From Pseudomonadaceae bacterium (GTDB taxonomy: Bacteria > Pseudomonadota > Gammaproteobacteria > Pseudomonadales > Pseudomonadaceae): a stretch of 35,936 nt of DNA. The notes under the pieces are model-generated. The model did no database searches. It was given only the letters and a program-made list of their open reading frames with translations, and was not told the DNA's origin. Below, one piece after another: positions 16,634 to 25,110 of the stretch. Both the position numbers and the translations under genes were made by a program. The stretch is taken from the NCBI GenBank assembly GCA_007692485.1, contig REBY01000104.1:1-35936 (forward strand), in the 5' to 3' direction. Positions within the stretch are counted from its first letter, which is position 1; each line of letters begins with the position of its first letter.

Positions 16634-16819
16634 TTAGCTATTTGGTTCGTCATCCTTCTCTTTCTGGATGCGCTGGTAAATTTCTTCACGATGCACAGCC
16701 ACTTCTTTCGGTGCGTTGACACCGATTCGTACCTGATTGCCCTTAACACCAAGGACAGTCACTGTCACTTCATCACCTACCATCAGGGTCTCACCAACCC
16801 GTCGTGTCAAAATAAGCAT
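16634..16819 (-). CDS. csrA: Post-transcriptional regulator CsrA/RsmA
   Basis: CsrA/RsmA is a small dimeric RNA-binding protein that blocks or stabilises mRNAs by binding GGA motifs, controlling motility, biofilm and secondary metabolism. The 61-residue protein '[20 protein letters not shown]' ... '[20 protein letters not shown]' is nearly invariant, including Leu4, Arg6 and Arg44 of the RNA-binding surface. The leader contains AAGGAGAAATGGA immediately before the ATG, so two GGA motifs overlap the ribosome site and self-binding is plausible. Neighbours lysC/alaS and tRNA-Ser fit the standard pseudomonad location. Confidence 0.98.
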   Translation of the reverse strand: MLILTRRVGETLMVGDEVTVTVLGVKGNQVRIGVNAPKEVAVHREEIYQRIQKEKDDEPNS

Positions 16820-17012
16820 TCCATTTCTCCTTGCTCTTGATCAGGACATAGCACTCTGCAAAAAACCGGCTCCTTGCCTACCAATGCCTGCCAGAGAGAT
16901 CAGTATAGACAGCTCTAGCTGGCTTGCACGCGATCATCATCGCAGGATATTTCCGTGCGAGTATGCCGCTGGCAGACGGACACGGCAGCCAGAAACCGTG
17001 CCCTTGCAGGCG

Positions 17013-17041
17013 AGTATACTGCTCTCGCCCAATACTGACAG
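17013..17041 (-). promoter_or_regulatory. Candidate sigma-70 promoter of csrA
   Basis: The minus strand has CTGTCA, 17 bases, then TATACT. The -10 matches five of six and the -35 four of six. It lies just after the lysC stop and about 190 bases before csrA. A second TATACT (minus strand, plus coordinates about 16903-16908) lies closer but with a poor -35. P. aeruginosa rsmA is known to have two promoters. I found no clear AlgU site here. Confidence 0.45.
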
Positions 17042-17542
17042 TCAGAGGTGGTCGCGCTCAGCCTCTTCACTATCCAATTCAAAGGCGCTGTGCAACGAAC
17101 GCACAGCGAGTTCGAGATACTTTTCGTCAATAACCACGGAGATCTTGATTTCGGACGTAGAGATCATCTGGATGTTGATACCCTCATCGGACAGCGCCTG
17201 GAACATCTTGCTGGCAACCCCTGCATGCGAGCGCATGCCAACCCCGACGATAGACACCTTGACGATCTTGCTGTCGCCAGCCACCTCACGGGCACCGATC
17301 TGAGCGGCTACCCGATCCAAAATATCCTGTGCTTTACGTACGTCGTTGCGGTGCACGGTAAAGGTAAAGTCCGTGGTGTTATCCTGGGACACGTTCTGCA
17401 CGATCATGTCGACTTCGATATTGGCCGCACTCACCGGGCCAAGAATCTTGAAGGCAACACCAGGGGTATCCGGCACACCACGAATAGTCAGCTTGGCTTC
17501 ATCGCGATTGAAGGCAATACCGGAAATGACAGGTTGTTCCAT
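17042..17542 (-). CDS. Internal in-frame start: probable aspartokinase beta subunit
   Basis: Inside lysC an ATG (residue 248, MEQPVISGIAFNRDE) follows GAGGAAGG by seven bases, a better ribosome site than that of full-length LysC. It would give a 166-residue protein made of the two ACT domains. Overlapping alpha/beta aspartokinases of exactly this layout are known in Corynebacterium, Bacillus, Thermus and some pseudomonads, where two short chains pair with two long ones. The site is seen in the sequence; its use here is inferred. Confidence 0.6.
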   Translation of the reverse strand: MEQPVISGIAFNRDEAKLTIRGVPDTPGVAFKILGPVSAANIEVDMIVQNVSQDNTTDFTFTVHRNDVRKAQDILDRVAAQIGAREVAGDSKIVKVSIVGVGMRSHAGVASKMFQALSDEGINIQMISTSEIKISVVIDEKYLELAVRSLHSAFELDSEEAERDHL

Positions 17543-18283
17543 TGCAGCACCTTCCTCAAGGGTTATCAGGGTCCCGGGACCCTCTTTGAAACTGTGCAGT
17601 ACGCGCAGAGGTACGTTGTATTTGCCAGCAAACTCGACGGCCCGGATCTGCAGCACCTTGGATCCCAGGCTGGCCATTTCCAGCATTTCTTCAAAGGTGA
17701 TCTTGTCCAGTCTGCGAGCGGTCTCGACCACCCGTGGATCCGTGGTGTAAACCCCGTCCACATCAGTATAGATCTGGCACTCATCGGCTTTCAGCGCAGC
17801 GGCCAGGGCAACCCCGGTGGTATCGGAGCCGCCACGTCCCAGCGTGGTAATGTTGCCCTGTTCATCAACGCCCTGAAAGCCAGCAACAATTACCACACGG
17901 CCGGCAGACAGGTCAGCGCGCATGCGTGCATCGTCGATATTCTGGATACGTGCCTTGGTATGCGCACTGTCCGTCAGAATGCGTACCTGGCTACCCGTAT
18001 AGGACACCGCATCGACACCACGCTCTTTCAGCGCCATGGCCAGCAGGGCAATGGTCACCTGCTCACCAGTAGAAATAATGACATCCATCTCGCGCGGATC
18101 TGGTTCAGCCTGAATGGCTTTGGCCAGTTCAATCAAGCGATTGGTCTCTCCGCTCATGGCGGATACTACGACCACCAGGTCATCACCCCGGGCACGAAAA
18201 CCTTTGACCTTTTCGGCAACCTGGCAGATACGTTCAACACTGCCGACCGAGGTACCACCAAACTTCTGGACAATGAGTGCCAT
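17042..18283 (-). CDS. lysC: Aspartate kinase LysC (alpha subunit)
   Basis: LysC phosphorylates aspartate, the first step towards lysine, threonine, methionine and diaminopimelate. The 413-residue protein has the amino-acid kinase domain (about 1-240) beginning 'MALIVQKFGGTSVGSVERI', with 'GRGGSDTTGVALAAALKADE' and 'YTDVDGVYTTDPR'. Two ACT domains follow (about 265-410, e.g. 'GVGMRSHAGVASKMFQALSD'), which bind the feedback inhibitors lysine and threonine. A GGGAG lies 13 bases before the ATG, a long spacing. It is followed by csrA and preceded by alaS. Confidence 0.97.
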   Translation of the reverse strand: MALIVQKFGGTSVGSVERICQVAEKVKGFRARGDDLVVVVSAMSGETNRLIELAKAIQAEPDPREMDVIISTGEQVTIALLAMALKERGVDAVSYTGSQVRILTDSAHTKARIQNIDDARMRADLSAGRVVIVAGFQGVDEQGNITTLGRGGSDTTGVALAAALKADECQIYTDVDGVYTTDPRVVETARRLDKITFEEMLEMASLGSKVLQIRAVEFAGKYNVPLRVLHSFKEGPGTLITLEEGAAMEQPVISGIAFNRDEAKLTIRGVPDTPGVAFKILGPVSAANIEVDMIVQNVSQDNTTDFTFTVHRNDVRKAQDILDRVAAQIGAREVAGDSKIVKVSIVGVGMRSHAGVASKMFQALSDEGINIQMISTSEIKISVVIDEKYLELAVRSLHSAFELDSEEAERDHL

Positions 18284-18349
18284 TTTGTTGAACCAACTCC
18301 CTGCGCTAAATGTGCTCGTGACTAATCATCAACCCGCATGGCGGGCACC

Positions 18350-20971
18350 CTATTGTTGCGCCAACCAGTCCGCGGCCTTGCTTAAGGCAGCATCCAGGGC
18401 GGCGACATCGGTACCGCCGCCCTGCGCCATATCCGGTCGACCACCACCCTTGCCACTCACCTCGCCCGCGGTGAAGCGGATCAGGTCTCCGGCTTTGACA
18501 CTGGCGGTCAAGTCCTTGGTCACCCCGGCGACCAGCACTACTTTGCCGTCGAGCTCACCGCCTAATAGCACCACGGCCGAGCCCAGCTTGTTTTTCAGCT
18601 GATCGATCAGTGCCAACAGGGCCTTGCCATCGAGGCCGTCGACACGCTTGATCAACGCCTTGAACTGACCGACTTGCTGTGCCTCAGCGGCCAAGTCGCT
18701 ACCGGCAGCGCTGGCTGCCTTGGCTTTCAGTTGCTCAACATCTTTTTCCAGTTGCCGGCTACGCTCAACCAACCCGGATAACTTGTCCAGCAGAGTATCG
18801 CGTGACCCTTTTACCAGTTGCGCAGCCTGACGCAACTGTTCTTCGGTTTGCGTCAGATAATCGAGAGCACCCTGCCCCGTCACGGCTTCAATACGACGCA
18901 CCCCCGCAGCAATACCGCCCTCACTGACGATCTTGAACAAACCAATGTCACCTGTCCGGCTGACATGCGTACCGCCACAGAGTTCGACCGAAAAGCCATC
19001 GCCCATGGTCAGCACGCGCACTGAACTGCCGTACTTCTCACCAAACAAGGCCATGGCACCTTTACGCTTGGCGGTGTCGATATCGGTAATTTCAATTTCC
19101 ACTGCCGAGTTCAGTCGAATCTGCTCGTTGACCCGCAGCTCCAATGCCCGCAACTGCTCTGCAGTGATCGCCTCAAAGTGACTGAAATCAAAGCGCAAAC
19201 GCTGACTGTCGACCAAAGAGCCTTTCTGGGTGACATGCTCACCGAGAACTTCACGCAAAGCGGCATGCAACAAATGGGTCGCCGAGTGGTTAAGCTTGGT
19301 CGCTTGACGTACGCTTGCATCAACCAAGGCCTTGAGGTCGGCGCCGACACTCAGGCTGCCCCTGGCAACCACGCCATGATGCAGATGCGCACCACCGGCT
19401 TTGGTGGTGTCGCGTACATCAAAGCGCACGCCAGCCCCTTCCAGATAGCCGTTATCACCAACCTGGCCGCCTGACTCGGCGTAAAAGGGTGTGCGGTCCA
19501 GCACAACAACACCCGACTCACCATCGGCCAGCAGATCAACCGGCTCACCATCGCGAAACAGAGCCACGATCTTGCCGCTGCCAGCGGTCTGTTCGTAACC
19601 CTCAAAGCGGGTTTCGGCATCGATCTTGACCAGGCTGTTGTAATCCAAGCCAAACTGACTGGCCGAACGGGCGCGCTCACGTTGCGCCTGCATGGCCGTC
19701 TCAAAACCGGCCTCATCCAGCGTCAGGCCCCGCTCACGGGCAATATCGCCCGTCAGATCCATTGGAAAGCCATAGGTGTCATACAGTTTGAACACCAGTT
19801 CACCGGGGATTTCCTTGCCCTGCAAGCCAGCCAGGTCCTGCTCAAGAATCTTCAGCCCCTGTTCCAGGGTCTTGGCAAACTGCTCTTCCTCGGATTTCAG
19901 CACCCGCTCGATATGCGCCTGCTGGGCCTTCAGCTCGGGAAAGGCAGTCCCCATCTCTGCTACCAGTGCGGCAACAATACGGTGAAAGAACAAACCACTG
20001 GCACCCAGCTTGTTACCATGCCGACAAGCGCGACGAATGATCCGGCGCAGTACATAACCACGTCCTTCATTGGACGGCAGTACGCCATCGGCAATCAGGA
20101 AGCCACAAGAACGAATATGATCGGCAACCACCTTCAGTGATGCAGCATCATCATTGGCGCAACCGATAGCTTGTGCAGCGGCCGCCAGCAAGTTCTGGAA
20201 CAGATCGATTTCGTAGTTGGCATGCACACCCTGCATGACCGCACTAATGCGCTCCAGACCCATACCGGTATCGACACTGGGCGCTGGCAGCGGGTTCATC
20301 TCGCCACTAGCGCTGCGATTGAACTGCATGAAAACAATATTCCAGATCTCGATATACCGGTCGCCGTCTTCTTCCGGGCTACCCGGCGGGCCACCCCAGA
20401 TATCAGCACCATGATCATAGAAAATTTCCGTGCAGGGTCCGCAAGGCCCGGTATCACCCATAGCCCAGAAGTTATCCGACGCGTAGGGTGCGCCTTTGTT
20501 ATCGCCAATACGCACCATGCGTTCTGCCGGCACCCCTACTTCCTGAGTCCAGATGTCATAGGCCTCATCGTCCGAGGCATAAACCGTTACCCAGAGCTTT
20601 TCCGGGTTCAGCCCCATCCAGTCCTTGCTGGTCAGGAAGGTCCAGGCATAGTTGATGGCATCGCGTTTGAAATAATCGCCGAAACTGAAGTTACCCAGCA
20701 TCTCGAAAAAGGTGTGATGCCGTGCGGTATAGCCAACATTCTCGAGATCATTGTGCTTGCCGCCGGCACGCACACATTTCTGGCTGCTCGCGGCACGCGT
20801 GTACGCACGCTGCTCAAGGCCGAGGAAAGAGTCCTTGAACTGATTCATGCCTGCATTGGTAAACAACAGGGTCGGGTCGTCGGCCGGAATCAGTGAGCTG
20901 GAGGCCACACGACTGTGTCCCTGTTGCTCAAAGAAACGGAGGAAGGCTTCACGGATTTCAGCGCTTTTCAT
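18350..20971 (-). CDS. alaS: Alanyl-tRNA synthetase
   Basis: AlaS charges tRNA-Ala and edits mischarged Ser/Gly. The start is the ATG at 20971 ([14 protein letters not shown]) with GGGGAG two bases upstream. The track adds 15 upstream codons without support. The 873-residue protein has the class II catalytic domain (about 1-250, with '[17 protein letters not shown]'). The editing domain has the zinc ligands 'HSATHLLHA' and '[10 protein letters not shown]'. A C-terminal coiled coil precedes the Gly-rich C-Ala end '[20 protein letters not shown]'. It is 66 bases upstream of lysC. Confidence 0.98.
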   Translation of the reverse strand: MKSAEIREAFLRFFEQQGHSRVASSSLIPADDPTLLFTNAGMNQFKDSFLGLEQRAYTRAASSQKCVRAGGKHNDLENVGYTARHHTFFEMLGNFSFGDYFKRDAINYAWTFLTSKDWMGLNPEKLWVTVYASDDEAYDIWTQEVGVPAERMVRIGDNKGAPYASDNFWAMGDTGPCGPCTEIFYDHGADIWGGPPGSPEEDGDRYIEIWNIVFMQFNRSASGEMNPLPAPSVDTGMGLERISAVMQGVHANYEIDLFQNLLAAAAQAIGCANDDAASLKVVADHIRSCGFLIADGVLPSNEGRGYVLRRIIRRACRHGNKLGASGLFFHRIVAALVAEMGTAFPELKAQQAHIERVLKSEEEQFAKTLEQGLKILEQDLAGLQGKEIPGELVFKLYDTYGFPMDLTGDIARERGLTLDEAGFETAMQAQRERARSASQFGLDYNSLVKIDAETRFEGYEQTAGSGKIVALFRDGEPVDLLADGESGVVVLDRTPFYAESGGQVGDNGYLEGAGVRFDVRDTTKAGGAHLHHGVVARGSLSVGADLKALVDASVRQATKLNHSATHLLHAALREVLGEHVTQKGSLVDSQRLRFDFSHFEAITAEQLRALELRVNEQIRLNSAVEIEITDIDTAKRKGAMALFGEKYGSSVRVLTMGDGFSVELCGGTHVSRTGDIGLFKIVSEGGIAAGVRRIEAVTGQGALDYLTQTEEQLRQAAQLVKGSRDTLLDKLSGLVERSRQLEKDVEQLKAKAASAAGSDLAAEAQQVGQFKALIKRVDGLDGKALLALIDQLKNKLGSAVVLLGGELDGKVVLVAGVTKDLTASVKAGDLIRFTAGEVSGKGGGRPDMAQGGGTDVAALDAALSKAADWLAQQ

Positions 20972-20998
20972 AACTCCCCTACCACAGATAGTTGAACC

Positions 20999-21030
20999 TG
21001 CCTGAAAATCAGGCAAAGGCGGGCATTATA
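20999..21030 (-). promoter_or_regulatory. alaS promoter -10 and leader hairpin
   Basis: On the minus strand TATAAT (21025-21030) gives a perfect -10 about 55 bases before alaS; the -35 is poor. Directly downstream, TGCCTGA-TTT-TCAGGCA (20999-21015) forms a 7-base stem with a 3-base loop at the predicted mRNA 5' end. Its role is unknown. Confidence 0.45.
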
Positions 21031-21072
21031 TAGACATTGCAGCAAGGTATGCACCAGCCCACAGGTTGAAAC

Positions 21073-21093
21073 TGTCTATCAACCGGATAGACA
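21073..21093. other. Inverted repeat between the gpx-like gene and alaS
   Basis: TGTCTATC-AACCG-GATAGACA is a perfect 8-base inverted repeat. It lies 28 bases after the peroxidase stop and upstream of the alaS promoter. It could be a terminator lacking a T tract, or an operator for alaS. E. coli AlaS represses its own gene by binding a palindrome, but that is only an analogy. Confidence 0.4.
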
Positions 21094-21121
21094 AGGCAAG
21101 GATAGCAGGTGAGCGAAGGAG

Positions 21122-21661
21122 TTAAGGCGCCAGGACCTGCTCGATTGCCGTGCGTAGGGTGCTTGATTCTGGCGCGACCCGACTGGGGAAGCTGCCGACA
21201 ACCTGACCGTCGGCGTCCAGCAAGTATTTATGGAAATTCCAACGCGGAGCTTCACCTGCAGCACCGACCAGTTGGCGGTAGAAAGGGTGCGCGCCGGGGC
21301 CGGTCAGCGCCAATGGTTCGGTCATCTGAAAAGTAACGCCATAATTGACATAGCACACATCCGCGATGGCTTCTTGGTCACGCGCCTCTTGGCGAAAGTC
21401 ATTGGACGGCACACCGAGAATTGCCAGCCCCTGATCTGAATAGGTCTCATACAGTGCCTGCAGACCTTCAAATTGACCGGTATAACCGCAAAAACTGGCT
21501 GTATTCACCACCAACAAGGGCTTGCCTGCATAACGCTCGCAGAGGTTGACCTGATCATTGGAGCGCAGCGCCTGTACTTCATGCTGCAATATCTCCGGGC
21601 AATCAGCCATAGCATGACTGGCCAGCACCAGCACAACAAATCCCGCAAAGAACCGCTGCAT
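21122..21661 (-). CDS. Glutathione-peroxidase family protein, exported
   Basis: This is a thioredoxin-fold peroxidase, predicted to act in the periplasm on hydroperoxides. The 179-residue protein begins with a signal peptide 'MQRFFAGFVVLVLASHAMAD'. Cys58 in 'VVNTASFCGYTGQFEGLQAL' is the peroxidatic residue, and Trp131-Asn132 of 'WNFHKYL' are in place. The usual second-motif glutamine (NQF) is replaced by Asp88 in 'GVPSNDFRQEARDQE', and the loop lacks the common GGQEP. GAGGG precedes the ATG. It lies alone between aruG and alaS, where aruD-aruB-aruE sit in P. aeruginosa. The electron donor may be thioredoxin rather than glutathione. Confidence 0.85.
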   Translation of the reverse strand: MQRFFAGFVVLVLASHAMADCPEILQHEVQALRSNDQVNLCERYAGKPLLVVNTASFCGYTGQFEGLQALYETYSDQGLAILGVPSNDFRQEARDQEAIADVCYVNYGVTFQMTEPLALTGPGAHPFYRQLVGAAGEAPRWNFHKYLLDADGQVVGSFPSRVAPESSTLRTAIEQVLAP

Positions 21662-21766
21662 GCGACTGCCCTCTAAAGATGAATATAATTAAGTATAGGA
21701 GCACAGCCGAACCACCACCACGTCAGGGCTGTATCGACTTATGTCGCCGAGCTTACGGCCGCTGAC

Positions 21767-22825
21767 TCAAGCTACCGGCCAAGCCGAGTCACCGGCATAA
21801 GGATCCGCCGCCGCAACAGGCGCCAGGGGCACTGCCCGGACCGGCATGCCGGCACGCAAGCGCAGGCGCTGAGCGGTCTCCTTGGCTACGATCAGGGTTC
21901 CAGCAGCGACACGGCCAGCCCCCACAGTCATCCGACAATCTGCTCGGCCGCGGTTGTGAATCAGATAATCCTGCGCCTGCTCTCCCGGTGTGCCGATAGC
22001 CAACAAGAGTACCTGGCTATCGCGAATCGAACGTACCTGCTGTACCGGCGCCTCCACGGTAGCGCCGCCATCGAAGATGTCGACGTAACCCTGATAACTG
22101 AAACCGTCCTCTTGTAACATGGCCAGCCCCGGTGCCGACTGGGGGTGCACCTGACCAATGGCCGCCCGTGCCGCCTCACTGAGAAAGCAGGCATAGAGTG
22201 GGAACTTGGGCATCATTTCAGCAATGAAGGCCTTGCTGCCAATCCCGGTGAGATAGTCGGCGCGCGCAAACTCCATTTTGAAGAAGTGTCGGCCAAGGCT
22301 GTCCCAGAACGGCGAACGACCTTGCGTATCGCTGAAGCCACGAATTTCGCAGATAGCGCGCGGGGCGAAATCAGCGGCAAACTCGGCCATAAACAGCAAG
22401 CGGGACTTGGATAATAAGCGGCCGGTTCGTGCTGTGCGGTGCGGTGGCGGCAAAAATAGTGAGCACAGCGCCGTGCTACCCGTCAGATCATTGACCAGAA
22501 ACAGGGTTGGATGCTGGCGATACACCTGCATTTCACTGCTGGCTGAAACCGTCAGGCCCATGCGGTAGCTGTACCAGGGTTCACGCAAACCGGCAGCCGC
22601 CAGCAACGCGCTGGTGCCGAGTACCTCACCCGCATCGTCTTCAAGCAAAAACAGATAATCCGCTTCAGCGGGCTCAGCCGCACCGGCAAAGCTGCGTGCC
22701 ACGCGCTGCAAGCGTTCAGCCAGGTGCTCCTTGTTGGCAGGTAGACTGGTCAGCCCAGTGCCGGCACGCTCGGCGAAGGCCAACAAGCCTGCCAGATCAT
22801 CCGGTGTTGCCGCGCGCACCAGCAT
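21767..22825 (-). CDS. aruG: Arginine/ornithine N-succinyltransferase, beta-type subunit AruG (AstA)
   Basis: This enzyme transfers succinyl from succinyl-CoA to arginine, the first step of the AST arginine degradation pathway. The 352-residue AstA-family protein opens 'MLVRAATPDDLAGLLAFAER' and has the conserved 'FLVNDLTGSTALCSLFLPPP' and 'SPFWDSLGRHFFKMEFARAD'. The substrate region is 'GYVDIFDGGATVEAPV'. The family norm is about 340 residues; the C-terminus here has about ten extra residues. GGAGGTGAACTGAG before the ATG lies within the end of aruF, one base away, so translation is coupled. It is the last gene of the cluster here. Confidence 0.94.
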   Translation of the reverse strand: MLVRAATPDDLAGLLAFAERAGTGLTSLPANKEHLAERLQRVARSFAGAAEPAEADYLFLLEDDAGEVLGTSALLAAAGLREPWYSYRMGLTVSASSEMQVYRQHPTLFLVNDLTGSTALCSLFLPPPHRTARTGRLLSKSRLLFMAEFAADFAPRAICEIRGFSDTQGRSPFWDSLGRHFFKMEFARADYLTGIGSKAFIAEMMPKFPLYACFLSEAARAAIGQVHPQSAPGLAMLQEDGFSYQGYVDIFDGGATVEAPVQQVRSIRDSQVLLLAIGTPGEQAQDYLIHNRGRADCRMTVGAGRVAAGTLIVAKETAQRLRLRAGMPVRAVPLAPVAAADPYAGDSAWPVA

Positions 22826-22826
22826 C

Positions 22827-23843
22827 TCAGTTCACCTCCAACAGTCGTAGCGCGTCACCATTGCGCACCTTGAGCTGCTCTGCCTGTTTTGCGTTCAGGG
22901 TCAACATCTGTCCTGGTTGCCAATCCACGGCCAGTACACTGGCGCGGTAATCCGCCACCTGCTGATTACTGACTAGCCAGCGCTGACGGCCTGGCACCAC
23001 CTCGGCGACGACATCCGCGCAGGCAACCTGACCGCCGGCAACCGCGCGCAGGCTGTTACTGCGCGCATGCAGAATCGGGCCGCCGTCAAAAATATCCACG
23101 TAATTGTCGGTTTCAAAGCCCTGTTCAAGCAGTAGTTCAAACACGGCCTCAGAGGCCGGGTTTACCTGGCCAATCGCCTCTTGTGCGGCATCCGACAGCA
23201 TAGGGACATAAATCGGATACCCCGGCATCAGCTCAGCCAGAAAACTGCGGCCGCGGGTCAACCCGATCTGCTCGGCCTCACTGTAACTGACAGCAAAAAA
23301 GTGCCGGCCAACAGCATCCCAGAAAGGCGCATTCTGGCCATCACTGATACCAGCAATTTCCACCGCGACAGATTCTGCAAAGCGGTCCGGATGGCTGGCC
23401 ATAAAAGCCAGGCGCCCCAGTGCGTTCAGCGCCAACACCGAGGGATCCTGATCCGGCAGCTGATACAGCCCTGATAACAGGCTGTGCCCGGTCAGGTCAT
23501 GGCATAGGGATAACACATGGATACGGTTATGCAGGCCCAGTTCACGTGAAGCGTGCAAGAAGACTTCATTACGGAAGGTGTAGAACGGCTGGCTGAAGCC
23601 GGCCGCGGCCACAATACTGCTACAACCGACCAGTTGACCCGTGTCAGTATCTTCCAGCACAAAAAAGTAACGCTCTTCTCCACTGAAGGTCACGCCCTCA
23701 AGCATCGCCGCTTCGGAACCTTCAATCAGCTCCGCCAGGCGCTGCTCTGCTGCCGGGACAGCAGCCGTTCCCGCCTTGGTCGCTGTAACCAGGCGTTGGA
23801 TACGGCCCATATCCTGACGGCGACAAAGTCGTTGCAACAGCAT
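22827..23843 (-). CDS. aruF: Arginine/ornithine N-succinyltransferase, alpha-type subunit AruF (AstA)
   Basis: AruF pairs with AruG to form the succinyltransferase acting on arginine and ornithine. I take the ATG at 23843 (338 residues). A TTG two codons earlier is also possible because AAGGCGG lies 5-10 bases upstream of both. The protein has 'VLSLCHDLTGHSLLSGLYQL', 'APFWDAVGRHFFAVSYSEAE' and 'TDNYVDIFDGGPILHARSNS', parallel to the AruG motifs, showing the two subunits arose by duplication. The first 25 residues ('MLLQRLCRRQDMGRIQRLVT') differ from the usual MLVMRPA-type opening. It follows aruC within about 15 bases. Confidence 0.93.
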   Translation of the reverse strand: MLLQRLCRRQDMGRIQRLVTATKAGTAAVPAAEQRLAELIEGSEAAMLEGVTFSGEERYFFVLEDTDTGQLVGCSSIVAAAGFSQPFYTFRNEVFLHASRELGLHNRIHVLSLCHDLTGHSLLSGLYQLPDQDPSVLALNALGRLAFMASHPDRFAESVAVEIAGISDGQNAPFWDAVGRHFFAVSYSEAEQIGLTRGRSFLAELMPGYPIYVPMLSDAAQEAIGQVNPASEAVFELLLEQGFETDNYVDIFDGGPILHARSNSLRAVAGGQVACADVVAEVVPGRQRWLVSNQQVADYRASVLAVDWQPGQMLTLNAKQAEQLKVRNGDALRLLEVN

Positions 23844-23856
23844 GCGCAAATCCGCC

Positions 23857-25071
23857 TTAACCGGCCAGCTCGGCCAGCGCCTGATCCAGCCGCGCCAGCG
23901 CTTCAGTGATATCTGCCTGCGGTATCACCAGACTCGGCGCAATCCGCATAACATCCGGGCCCGCCTGCAGCACCAGTACGCCATGGCGCTCGGCAGTGGC
24001 TTGCACATCCTTGGCGCGACCTTGCCAGGCTTCGCTCAACACTGCACCCAACAGCAATCCCTGGCCGCGCACAGAGGCAAACACGCCATAGCGCTTTGCC
24101 AGCGCCATCAGTCCCTCGCGCAGTTGCTGCTCACGCTCGGCTACGCCCGCGAGCACCTCGGGTGTATTGACAATATCCAGCACCCGCTCCGCCACAGCGC
24201 AGCCCAGCGGATTGCCACCATAGGTGCTACCGTGGGTACCTACCTCCAGATGCCCTGCGACCTCTGCCGTGGCCAGCATGGCAGCAATCGGAAAACCGCC
24301 GCCGAGACTTTTCGCCGTCGTCAGGATATCTGGCAAGACCTCGCCTTGCATGTAGGCGTAGAGCTTGCCAGTGCGCCCCATACCGCTTTGCACCTCATCA
24401 AAAACCAGCAATGCTTGATGGGCATCACAGAGCTCGCGGGCAGCCTGCAAATAGGCCGGATCAGCCGGAATTACCCCGCCTTCACCCTGAATAGGCTCGA
24501 TAACAACGGCGCAGGTCCGCGTCGATACCGCCGCGCGCAACGCTTCAATGTCATTGAAAGGCACATGGGTAATACCCTGCAGCGCCGGACCAAAACCCTG
24601 AGAATATTTCGGCTGACCGCCGACGCTGACGGTAAACAGCGTCCGACCATGGAAGCTGTTGGTGCAAGCGATGATCTCATGCTTGTCCGCGCCATGCGTA
24701 TTATGCGCCCAGCGCCGAGCCAGCTTGAAAGCAGCCTCATTAGCTTCGGCCCCGGAGTTGGCAAAAAACACCTTGTCGGCAAAAGTCGCGGCCGCCAACT
24801 TGTGCGCCAGACGCAGCGCCGGCTCGTTGGTCAGAATATTCGACACGTGCCAGAGCAGGCCTGCCTGAGTCGTCAGGGCTTCAACCAGCTGCGGGTGTGC
24901 ATGACCCAACGCATTGACCGCAATGCCGCCAGCCAGGTCAATATATTCGCGGCCCTGTTGATCCCACAGGCGTGAGCCCTCACCGCGAACCGGAATCATC
25001 TGAACCGGCGCGTAGTTAGGCATCATGACCCGATCATAGTCCGACCGGCCGACCTGTATTGACTGCGACAT
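23857..25071 (-). CDS. aruC: Succinylornithine/acetylornithine aminotransferase AruC (AstC/ArgD)
   Basis: This is a PLP-dependent class III aminotransferase. In the AST pathway it converts succinylornithine to its semialdehyde, and the Pseudomonas enzyme also serves arginine synthesis. The 404-residue protein has '[20 protein letters not shown]', the PLP motif '[20 protein letters not shown]', the Schiff-base lysine in '[17 protein letters not shown]', and '[20 protein letters not shown]'. GAGGAGAG precedes the ATG. It lies 39 bases after argR and just before aruF. The dual role would explain its retention if the AST pathway is reduced. Confidence 0.94.
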   Translation of the reverse strand: MSQSIQVGRSDYDRVMMPNYAPVQMIPVRGEGSRLWDQQGREYIDLAGGIAVNALGHAHPQLVEALTTQAGLLWHVSNILTNEPALRLAHKLAAATFADKVFFANSGAEANEAAFKLARRWAHNTHGADKHEIIACTNSFHGRTLFTVSVGGQPKYSQGFGPALQGITHVPFNDIEALRAAVSTRTCAVVIEPIQGEGGVIPADPAYLQAARELCDAHQALLVFDEVQSGMGRTGKLYAYMQGEVLPDILTTAKSLGGGFPIAAMLATAEVAGHLEVGTHGSTYGGNPLGCAVAERVLDIVNTPEVLAGVAEREQQLREGLMALAKRYGVFASVRGQGLLLGAVLSEAWQGRAKDVQATAERHGVLVLQAGPDVMRIAPSLVIPQADITEALARLDQALAELAG

Positions 25072-25110
25072 TGCAAAGCTCTCCTCTAGCCACCTGAAGT
25101 GGACATTTAA

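Noticed and set aside
17048-18325. 425-codon plus-strand ORF opposite lysC
   Set aside because: It is antisense to a certain gene, with no ribosome site and no recognisable domain. It arises from the codon bias of a GC-rich gene.
23842-24975. 377-codon plus-strand ORF opposite aruC
   Set aside because: Same reason: a shadow of aruC with no start signal and an implausible composition (rich in Arg, Gln and His).
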